A stretch of DNA of 64,000 nucleotides, from assembly GCA_045039925.1 (NCBI GenBank), contig CP108401.1, positions 1 to 64,000 of the forward strand, written 5' to 3'. This DNA is from Yinghuangia sp045039925 (GTDB lineage: Bacteria > Actinomycetota > Actinomycetes > Streptomycetales > Streptomycetaceae). Both the position numbers and the translations under genes were made by a program. Positions 1 to 6,285 of this stretch are shown piece by piece (position 1 is the first letter of the stretch; the number at the start of each line of letters is the position of its first letter). Below the pieces are notes generated by a model. That model saw only the letters and a list, made by a program, of their open reading frames with translations, was not told where the DNA came from and searched no databases.

Positions 1-149
1 TGCGCAACACTGTCGAACGCTGCATCAACCAGCTCACGCAGTGGCGCGGCATCGCCATGCGCACCGACAAACTCGCCACCAACTACCAGGCGGCGCTCCA
101 CGCTTCCGCGATCTTCCTCTGACTCAAACCATGATTCATAAGACAGGCC
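1..149 (+). mobile_element. Right end of an IS5-family insertion sequence, cut by the window edge
   Basis: The first 122 bases encode the C-terminus of a DDE transposase, and a typical terminal repeat follows (about 129-149, containing CATAAGACAGGCC). The element abuts a CTAG at 150-153, the target tetranucleotide used by many IS5-family elements. The left end lies outside the window, so the second CTAG copy cannot be checked. Confidence 0.7.
3..122 (+). CDS. IS5-family transposase, C-terminal 39 residues (partial)
   Basis: The open frame enters from the left edge and stops at TGA 120-122. It contains RNTVERCINQLTQWRG and KLATNYQA, the conserved tail of IS5-group transposases in which NTVERC carries the catalytic Glu of the DDE triad. 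It catalyses cut-and-paste transposition of its element. The ending ASAIFL differs from the usual hydrophobic tail, which may be natural variation. The family call is secure; whether the full element is active cannot be judged. Confidence 0.75.
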   Translation, partial: RNTVERCINQLTQWRGIAMRTDKLATNYQAALHASAIFL

Positions 150-153
150 CTAG

Positions 154-998
154 TCCCGGACTGCCCGCACGCCGCAGCGGACCCGGGGCGCCCCGGAGGA
201 GCAGTCCGCCGAAGCCCCGGGGCGACCGTCGGCATCCCCGAAGTGCGGCCCCGGATCCCTCGTCGTTCCCCCGGGCCGACAGTGACCACAGCAACCCACC
301 GGCAGCCGCAGCGCGGTCGGCGCCCGCGAGGCCTCGATCCGCGCGCCACCGGCGGACGAGACCGCGGGGTCGGCCGAGGCGGCTGAACGCCCAGCGCAGT
401 GCGTCGCGGTCCGGCGTGGCGCGGCCGAGGCATGCCAGGGTGGTCAGGTGTGGGCGGTGGGGGTGTGGGCGGTCGGGCGGGCCCAGGCGCGGACGTTCCC
501 GTGCGCGGCGTGACGGTCGGCGAACGCGACGTCGTCGGGGTCGGGGTCGGGGTCGGCGCAGACGGGGGGTGGAACGCCGGGATGACGTCGGTGGCTTCGT
601 CGGGGGTCGGGCGGGTGATGTGCTGCCGGGTGAAGGTGCGGGAGGCGAGCATCGGCTTCTTGCGTACCGTGGCGCGGCAGCCGTCGCCGCCGACCGGGAC
701 CAGGGCGGAGTCGGTGGCGGGGGTGTCGTGGGGGCGGCGGAGCCGTTCGGGTCCCGGGGGCGGCCGAGGTGGTCAGGAGGTCATGCGGTGCTCCGGTTCT
801 TGTGCTGGTGGATCGGGTGGGCCGGCCCGGGAGTGGTGCGAGCCGTGGCGTGCCGGTGCGGCAGCACGCGGTTCGCGCCGGTGAGTGCGGGACGTGTCGC
901 CGCCGGGTCCGGTCGCAGGCCGGGCATGGTGGGAGTACGCCGGTTCCGGTGGCCGCTGACCGTGCGGGGTGGGTGGGTGGTCCGCCGGCTGGGTGGGC
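154..998. other. No confident gene; GC-rich degenerate sequence
   Basis: Several overlapping long frames exist on both strands, but all give Pro/Arg/Gly-rich text without a domain or a ribosome site. A minus-strand stretch from about 652 down to 460 (beginning MLASRTFTRQH) has coding-like third positions, then becomes a Pro/Thr run and loses character. It may be a decayed gene left of the RibD-like gene. Confidence 0.4.
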
Positions 999-1538
999 CT
1001 AGGTGGGGGCGTAGGTGAGCAGGACGACGCCCGAGTTGAGGCGTGTGGTGCCGCGCAGCGTGAGGTGCGCGGTGTCTGCTCCGTCGAGGAGGCGGCTTCC
1101 GTGTCCGGCGATGACGGGGAAGATCCAGAGGAAGTACTCGTCGACGAGTTTGTGGGCCAGGAGCACACGGTCGATTTCGCCGGTGCCGAGCTTGAGGATG
1201 TCCTGCCCCGGCTGTTCCTTGAGGCCGGCGACCTCGGCGGCGATGTCGCCGGCGATGAGGGTGCCGTTCCAGGTGGCGTGCTTGAGGGTGCGCGAGACGA
1301 CGTGCTTGGGGAGGCTGTCGAGGTGCGAGGCATGCCCCTCGTCGAGGCCGTTCACGTCCGGTGCGGAGGCGGCGAGTTCCTCGTACGTCTGCCGTCCCAG
1401 CAGCAAGGCGTCGGTGTCGCTGAGGAGGTCGGCGGCGTACTGGTGGTACTGCGTGTCCTGGTACGGCCTGCTCCACTGGGCGGGCGAGCTGATGACGCCG
1501 TCCAGTGTCACGTACGTCGATTCGATGAGCCTGCGCAT
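999..1538 (-). CDS. Dihydrofolate reductase-like (RibD C-terminal domain) protein
   Basis: A 179-residue protein of the RibD_C/dihydrofolate-reductase-fold family common in actinomycetes. Family features are the start MRRLIESTYVTLDGV, the segment DALLLGRQTYEELA (nucleotide-binding region) and the C-terminal LVDEYFLWIFPVIAGHGSRL. Such proteins are predicted NAD(P)H-dependent oxidoreductases of unknown substrate; few are true riboflavin enzymes. The ATG at 1538 is preceded by GAAGGAG about ten bases upstream, so it was chosen over the longer open frame reaching 1763. The gene stands alone between sequence without clear genes. The family call is firm, the substrate unknown. Confidence 0.88.
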   Translation of the reverse strand: MRRLIESTYVTLDGVISSPAQWSRPYQDTQYHQYAADLLSDTDALLLGRQTYEELAASAPDVNGLDEGHASHLDSLPKHVVSRTLKHATWNGTLIAGDIAAEVAGLKEQPGQDILKLGTGEIDRVLLAHKLVDEYFLWIFPVIAGHGSRLLDGADTAHLTLRGTTRLNSGVVLLTYAPT

Positions 1539-2164
1539 GAGGTGGTGGGCTCCTTCAGGGCCGGGCTGTAGCGGTACGGGGCGGTCGGCGGGGCGGCGCG
1601 AGGGTCTGCGTGGCTTCGGGGTGGGGCGGGCGGGCGGTGGGGGCGGCCGGGCTCGTGTCCGCTGCAGGGTCGTTGCGTCCGTGTGCCGGTTCCCGGACGC
1701 CCTGCCCTCGGCGGCTTCTTCCGGCTGCGCCTGGACTCGTTTGCGGCTGGCCGCATGTTTCACGGGCCCGCCTCGTCCGCGGGCGATGGCTCGGCGACAC
1801 CGTCGTGCTCGCCTGCCTGGTCCACGACGTCGCCGTGGCGGACTCCTGGGCGCCTGCCACGGCTGCTGGGGCGCGCGGGTGCTCGAGCCGTGCGTCGACC
1901 CCGGGATCGCGTGGGCCGTCCGCCGCCACGAAGTCCTGTGCTGGGCCTTGGTGCCGGGGCGTGTCAGGTCCGCCCCCTGGCTGTGGCGGCGCTACCGCGT
2001 TCCTGTTATTCCGGAGGTCGCGTCGTACGGGTCGTCGAAGGATCGGTCGGACCGCGGGGCCGTCGTTTGCGCCCGGTTCCGCACGGCGGAGGGCTCGCGC
2101 GGGAGTCGGGGGGTGAGCGCAGGCGGCTGCGGTTGGTCGCGGACGGTGCCCGGTGGATGCACGG
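1539..2164. other. No intact gene; possible frameshifted remnant on the plus strand
   Basis: Plus-strand text between about 1780 and 2040 reads like protein in two successive frames (GDTVVLACLVHDVAVADSW, then EPCVDPGIAWAVRRHEV and WRRYRVPVIPEV). This suggests a short decayed gene, but no start, ribosome site or recognisable family is present. The remainder is GC-rich without signal. Confidence 0.3.
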
Positions 2165-2734
2165 TCAGTCCGCCCGGGCCGGTCCTGGCGACGGCTTGGG
2201 CCCGCCCGTCTTGTGCATGGTGTCGGCGCCGCACAGTCGCGCCGCCGGCGGCGTCGCCGCGTCGACGGACCGGTCAGGCCCCGGCGGTGTGCGCGCCGCG
2301 ACGCGCGGGACGCCGGCCGGGACGGCGGGCACTGCGGGCATCGTCGTCGCTGGCGGGAACGGCTCCTTGCTGCGCGGTACGTACAGGCCCACAGGGGTGG
2401 TCGGCGGCACGCGTTCGCCGGAGGTCACGTCCGGGGTGTGCTCGTGTATCCGGCTCTTGGGGGGCGGGTACGCGGAATGGTGGGCGCGGTTGTTCTCCAC
2501 CGCGTGCCCGATGGCCTCGCGGAGCGTGGACGGCGCCAGGTCCTCGGGTGTCTCGAGCTCGGGGTCGGAGACGTGCGGGTCCGTGGTGTTCACGTGTGTG
2601 CCGTCGACCGTGGGCGTGTGGTCGGCGAGCGCGGCGTCATCTCGCGGGTGCACGTGCTCGGCGATTGTCTGGGCTGGTTGTCTCAGGGCTTCGGAAGGTT
2701 GGCCCGGGGCATGCCTGTTGATGGCAGCGGTCAT
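2165..2734 (-). CDS. Hypothetical protein downstream of the RiPP cluster
   Basis: An open frame of 189 residues starting MTAAINRHAPGQ, with AAGGGGC upstream of the ATG at 2734. Third codon positions are almost all G or C through the middle, which supports real coding. The N-terminal half is acidic and hydrophilic (VSDPELETPEDLAPSTLREAI); the C-terminal half is Pro/Ala-rich and probably disordered. There is no signal peptide, membrane segment or known domain. It lies 236 bases downstream of the acetyltransferase on the same strand and could be the last gene of the RiPP operon, but no motif links it to that role. Confidence 0.45.
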   Translation of the reverse strand: MTAAINRHAPGQPSEALRQPAQTIAEHVHPRDDAALADHTPTVDGTHVNTTDPHVSDPELETPEDLAPSTLREAIGHAVENNRAHHSAYPPPKSRIHEHTPDVTSGERVPPTTPVGLYVPRSKEPFPPATTMPAVPAVPAGVPRVAARTPPGPDRSVDAATPPAARLCGADTMHKTGGPKPSPGPARAD

Positions 2735-2970
2735 GCTTGTTTCAGCCCCTTAAGGCGGTTCCGGCTGGAGGGCGTTCGAAGCCGTTGCGGGCGATTTGGC
2801 GGGTGCGGGCTCCGGTTTGCGCGGGTGCTGTGGACGGTGGTGGTCTGTGGCTCCCGGGGGGCGGCCGGAGGCGGAGGGGAGGGAGGTGCGGTCTGGGGCC
2901 CTGTCGGGCGGTACCGGTACCGGAGGTGTGCTGCGCCCGTGTCGGGCTCGTGGCGCGTGGGGCCGCCGTG

Positions 2971-3891
2971 TTACGCGACGGCCGTCGGGCGGCCGTCCGC
3001 GCGGTGTCGTGTCATCCAGTCGGCGGCGAACGCGACGGCGGGGATCAGCGGAACGAGTTTGGCGCGGGTGGCGCCGACGGGTCCTTCCCGGATGGTCAGG
3101 TTGTCGGTCAGGGCCGCTCCGATCAGGTCGAAGTCGGCCAGGTCCAGGAGCACGTCTTCGTACGAGAACCAGCTTGGGCGGCCCAGCCAGTCGGGGACGA
3201 CGCAGCGGTACATCCGTGTGGCGACTTTGGGTTGGAAGTACTCCGCCAGGTGGAAGGCGGTGAACGCCGAGAAGCCTGTCCCCAGCATCAGCACCTTGGC
3301 GTCCGGTAGCGAGAACAGCCGTGACAGCGGTGACTGTTCGCCGAAGTGCGAGACGGGGTTGTGGTGGCGCACGATGCCGTTCGCCAGTAGTCCCCTTGCG
3401 ACGAACGACGATTGGGGGTGCGAGCTGCGGACCGCGCCCGGTGCCTGCCGGAGCACCTCCGGCAAGGCCCCCATTGTGGGCGACGCGGGTGTCCAGGCCG
3501 GGTCGAAGGGCGGCATCTCCTGCTTGTAGGCGTCGATTTCCGCGTCGCTGAGACCGTAGGTCGCGCGTTGGAAGGGCAGTGACGTGTCGGAGTTCAGTTC
3601 GGTGAAGGTGGGCATCACCAGTGTGCCGCCCGGGCCGACGGCCTCGGTCAGTGCGGCCAGGACGCCGCGGGGTCCGCGTTCCACCGGTCCGATGCCGCGC
3701 AGGCGGCAGTGCACCAGCAGCACGTCGTGGGTCCGGACGCCGAGGTCGCGGAGTTCGCCGACCAGTTCGCGTACCGTCCGCGGCGGGTCGGTCTTCGCTG
3801 CGAGGGGCGGCTCGTCCGGTCCGGGGCGGGGTGGAAGGGGTGTCACCGGTGTCAGTCGCGGGTCGACGGGCGGTTGGGCGGGGGTGCTCAT
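2971..3891 (-). CDS. AAC(3)-family N-acetyltransferase in the FxsA-type RiPP cluster
   Basis: A 306-residue protein of the aminoglycoside 3-N-acetyltransferase (Antibiotic_NAT) family, which moves acetyl from acetyl-CoA to an amine. The family core begins near residue 38 (VRELVGELRDLGV) and includes LVHCRLRGIGPVE, PGGTLVMPTF, SSHPQSSFVARG and HFGEQSPLSRLF, the last two carrying the conserved His and Ser/acid region. About 35 Pro-rich residues precede the core. Its ATG overlaps the radical SAM stop as ATGA (3888-3891), so the two are translationally coupled. The role is inferred from context: likely acetylation of the modified peptide or of a cleavage product, rather than drug resistance. That target is unproven. 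Confidence 0.9.
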   Translation of the reverse strand: MSTPAQPPVDPRLTPVTPLPPRPGPDEPPLAAKTDPPRTVRELVGELRDLGVRTHDVLLVHCRLRGIGPVERGPRGVLAALTEAVGPGGTLVMPTFTELNSDTSLPFQRATYGLSDAEIDAYKQEMPPFDPAWTPASPTMGALPEVLRQAPGAVRSSHPQSSFVARGLLANGIVRHHNPVSHFGEQSPLSRLFSLPDAKVLMLGTGFSAFTAFHLAEYFQPKVATRMYRCVVPDWLGRPSWFSYEDVLLDLADFDLIGAALTDNLTIREGPVGATRAKLVPLIPAVAFAADWMTRHRADGRPTAVA

Positions 3892-5132
3892 GCGTGGTTT
3901 CCCAAGGACTTGGCGGCCGCGACGCTGGCCGCTACGCGCCCTGTGACGTGTTCGATGAATCTGATCAGGTCCGGGCAGTAGACCGATGGTTCGCCGAATC
4001 CGACACCTGATCGGTACCGGTGTGCGAAGTAGCCGCCGCCGCAGACCTCTCGGACTCGGCAGGAGCGGCATGTCACGCCCAGGCCGGCGACGCCCAGCTG
4101 CCGTACGGCCAGGGACGGATGGCGTAGTGCGTCGTCGAAGCTGTGGGACGTGATGGACATTCCGGTGGCGGCGGCGCCGTCGTAGACGGATTTGAGGGTG
4201 TCGACCTGCTCGATCATGCCGTCGGTGTCGACGACGACGACCGTCGCCGGCTCGGGTCCGAGTTGCTCGGAGGTGCCCGAGCCGCCCAGGACCAGCGCGA
4301 CGGTGTCCCGGAACAGGCGCACGCTGGTCTCGGTCTCCTCGACGTCGTACCAGCGGTCGAAGGCCGCCGCGAGCCAGTCCCCGTACGGCGTCATCGTGGC
4401 GTCCGTGCCGCGCGATGGTGGTGGTTCGTCCCAGCTGCCGTGCGGGAGAAGGAAGTCCATGGTCGGTGGGGCGTGTGCGAGGAGTGCTTCGTAGACCTCG
4501 ACCGGGTCGTTCGCGAGGTCGATCGTGCACAGCAGTCCGCCGTACAGTCCCGGTCGGGAGGGGTCGCGGAGCCTGGCGATCGCGGCGGTGACGTCGGCGT
4601 GGCTGCCGCGTCCGTCGGCGCGGCGGCGGTGGCGGTCGTTGGCGGTCTCGTCGCCGTCGAGGCTCACGCCGACGGAGATGCCGAGTGCGTGGAGTGCGTC
4701 CAGGGTCGCGTCGTCCAGCAGCAGGCCGTTGGTCTGTATGGCCAGTGACACCGCGGTGTAGGAGGGGACTGCTCGGCGTACCCCTTCGGCGAGGCGGCGG
4801 ATGAGTTGCACGCCGGCGAGCATCGGTTCGCCGCCGTGCACGATCACGGTCACCTTCTCGAGGTGGCGGGCCCGTGCGTGTTCGCCGATGCGGAGCGCGG
4901 TCCGGTCGGCGACCTCGGGTGACATGGCCTTGCTGGCCGCGCGCCAGGACTGGTCGCCCATTTCGTACAGGTAGCAGTAGTCACAGGCCAGGTTGCAGCG
5001 GCTGTGGACCTTGACGACGAAGTGTTGCAAGGGAACCGGTCGCCACAGGGAGCCCAGCGAGCGGTGTGAGGGGATGTTCAGTGGCCACTCGGGGTTCACC
5101 GGCATGCGTGCCGGAGCAGACAACAGCTCCAC
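3888..5132 (-). CDS. fxsB: FxsB-type radical SAM/SPASM cyclophane-forming peptide maturase
   Basis: A 414-residue radical SAM protein. The CxxxCxxC cluster motif is CNLACDYC at residues 46-53 and the Gly-rich SAM segment is VHGGEP near 97-102. The C-terminal SPASM region contains CRSCRVREVCGGGYFAHRY and then GFGEPSVYC, the signature of FxsB-type maturases. Characterised relatives join the Phe ring to the beta carbon of the residue two positions on in FxS motifs, giving a three-residue cyclophane. This is the short form without the C-terminal metallohydrolase-like extension. GTG 5132 was chosen because AAAGGA lies seven bases upstream; an in-frame GTG at 5150 is the alternative. The precursor gene is 165 bases upstream, and the acetyltransferase start overlaps the stop. 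Confidence 0.93.
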   Translation of the reverse strand: MELLSAPARMPVNPEWPLNIPSHRSLGSLWRPVPLQHFVVKVHSRCNLACDYCYLYEMGDQSWRAASKAMSPEVADRTALRIGEHARARHLEKVTVIVHGGEPMLAGVQLIRRLAEGVRRAVPSYTAVSLAIQTNGLLLDDATLDALHALGISVGVSLDGDETANDRHRRRADGRGSHADVTAAIARLRDPSRPGLYGGLLCTIDLANDPVEVYEALLAHAPPTMDFLLPHGSWDEPPPSRGTDATMTPYGDWLAAAFDRWYDVEETETSVRLFRDTVALVLGGSGTSEQLGPEPATVVVVDTDGMIEQVDTLKSVYDGAAATGMSITSHSFDDALRHPSLAVRQLGVAGLGVTCRSCRVREVCGGGYFAHRYRSGVGFGEPSVYCPDLIRFIEHVTGRVAASVAAAKSLGNHA

Positions 5133-5144
5133 TCCGTGTTCCTT

Positions 5145-5184
5145 TCCCACAGAGGGGGATCCGCTCCCACGGAGGGTGATCCGC
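5145..5184 (-). repeat. Tandem pair of near-identical 20-bp units between precursor and maturase genes
   Basis: Plus-strand 5145-5164 and 5165-5184 differ at only two positions and are head to tail (TCCCAC-rGAGGG-GATCCGC). Read in the transcribed direction they place CCCTCyGTGGGA twice just upstream of the maturase start. The duplicate may affect spacing or translation between the precursor and fxsB; no function is known. Confidence 0.6.
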
Positions 5185-5297
5185 CCTGGCCCGCCGGCGG
5201 CGAGTGTCGCCGAACCGGCTGGAGCCCGCCGTTCCAGGGTGTTTTGACGGCGCCCGTGCGCGGCGGGCCGTGTGCTCCTCGGCGCTGTCCGGCTCAG

Positions 5298-5642
5298 TCA
5301 GCGCTTCGCGTCGATGTCCACGTGGCTGGAGAAGCCGCTTGCCGGGTCGTCCGATACGTAGCTGGAGAAGCCGCTCGGGGCGACGTCGGACACGTAGCTG
5401 GAGAAGCCGCTCGCGGAGTAGTCCGCCACGTAGCTGGAGAAGCCGCTTGCCGGGTCGTCCGATGCGTAGCTGGAGAAGCCGCTTGCCGGGTCGTCCGATA
5501 CGTGGCTGGAGAAGCCGGTCGGGTTGTCTGCGGCGACCTGGGTCCGCAGCACGGTGCCGAGCGGCGAACGTGCGGGGACGGCCGGGGAGTCCATCAGGTC
5601 GGTGATCTTCAGCCCGTCGAGGACCGATGCGGCGTGTGCCAT
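5298..5642 (-). CDS. fxsA: FxsA-like multi-core RiPP precursor with six FSSxV repeats
   Basis: A 114-residue peptide. Residues 1-37 look like a leader (SVLDGLKITDLMDSP, then SPLGTVLRT). Residues 38-109 are six exact 12-residue units, each with xPxSG or a variant followed by FSS, an aromatic residue and V or A. The Phe of each core is at 44, 56, 68, 80, 92 and 104. Cores are FSSHV, FSSYA, FSSYV three times, and FSSHV. A short tail DIDAKR follows. In the FxSxx-COOH family a single FxS core normally sits at the extreme C-terminus, so six internal cores and a tail are unusual. The ATG at 5642 has AGGAG six bases upstream. The maturase gene follows on the same strand. Confidence 0.92.
   Translation of the reverse strand: MAHAASVLDGLKITDLMDSPAVPARSPLGTVLRTQVAADNPTGFSSHVSDDPASGFSSYASDDPASGFSSYVADYSASGFSSYVSDVAPSGFSSYVSDDPASGFSSHVDIDAKR
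5316..5531 (-). repeat. Six in-frame 36-bp repeats encoding the RiPP cores
   Basis: The 216 bases divide into six contiguous 36-base units with no spacers, encoding residues 38-49, 50-61, 62-73, 74-85, 86-97 and 98-109 of the precursor. Units 2 and 6 encode DDPASGFSS exactly; units 4 (DYSASG) and 5 (DVAPSG) vary only before the core. The GFSS codons are the most conserved part, consistent with selection on the modified motif. Confidence 0.93.
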
Positions 5643-6011
5643 CTGCGACTCCTATGGTCGGCGAGAACCAGCGCTCGCACGCTAGTCGTTGCCGTGTGAA
5701 CAGCCCAGCGGCGAACACCGCACCGCGTGTGCGGGACACCTGCCTGCGCGGCGCGGACAATCGGTCCGTTGAAAAGCCAATTCACGCGGCGGCCCGGCCC
5801 CCGGCCCCCCGATCCCTTCACGGCCGGATCGGCCGGATCGGCCTTTGGGGGCCGGTGGTTCGGGCCGAGACCACCGAAAAGCAGGGCGCAGTCGCCGGTC
5901 TGTCCGGTGCGGTACGCGGCGCGTGCGACGGACGTGAGCGACGGACGTGAGCGGCGGACGTGAGCGGCGGACGTGAGCGGCGATGGGGTTGGTCGTGAGG
6001 ATCCTTCAGCG
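5643..6011. other. Upstream region of the RiPP cluster, no gene
   Basis: Nothing coding is supported. This stretch must hold the promoter for the precursor operon (read leftward), but no clear -35/-10 pair could be fixed. It also carries the four-copy 13-bp tandem repeat listed separately. Confidence 0.4.
5928..5979. repeat. Four tandem copies of a 13-bp unit
   Basis: Units 5928-5940, 5941-5953, 5954-5966 and 5967-5979 read rCGGACGTGAGCG, the first base being A in two copies and G in two. They lie about 290 bases upstream of the precursor start on the far side of its leader region. Repeated binding sites or simple slippage are both possible. Confidence 0.75.
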
Positions 6012-6140
6012 GACGGACCGGGGCCTTCGCCCGCCGCCGGCTCTGCGCCGCCGTCGTCGGCCGGCTCACGTTCAACGGCGCGATCATCCAGACCGGCACC
6101 GAGTCCTACCGCTCGCCCACGCCAAAGCCACACCGAAGCC
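6012..6140 (+). pseudogene. Remnant of an IstB-like ATP-binding protein C-terminus
   Basis: The frame contains RLTFNGAIIQTGTESYR, which resembles the conserved tail of IS21-type IstB/DnaC-like ATPases. The expected continuation RLAHAKA appears only after a one-base frame change at about 6110. No start or ATPase motifs remain upstream. It marks an old IS21-type insertion next to the RiPP cluster. The assignment rests on a short stretch recalled from the family. Confidence 0.4.
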
Positions 6141-6285
6141 CGAGCCGGACACACCGCGACCGGATGGGGTGGGTGGATCACGGCAGGCGTGGGTAGTTCG
6201 TGCCGTCGCGGGCCGCAGGGCCGTTGGCGCGGTGGGGTGCCCGGCGTCGGCCGTTCCATGTCGGCTGTTCCGTCGCCGCGGCGGG

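Noticed and set aside
1015..2721. A 568-residue plus-strand open frame across the RibD-like gene and its upstream region
   Set aside because: Ser/Arg-rich shadow text; the minus-strand RibD_C gene has a ribosome site and family match.
2971..3891. A plain aminoglycoside resistance gene
   Set aside because: It belongs to the AAC(3) family but is translationally coupled to a radical SAM maturase and has an N-terminal extension, so a role in the RiPP cluster is more likely.
5316..5531. A 36-bp periodic array that could be mistaken for a CRISPR array
   Set aside because: The units are contiguous with no spacers, are in one reading frame and encode the repeated RiPP core.
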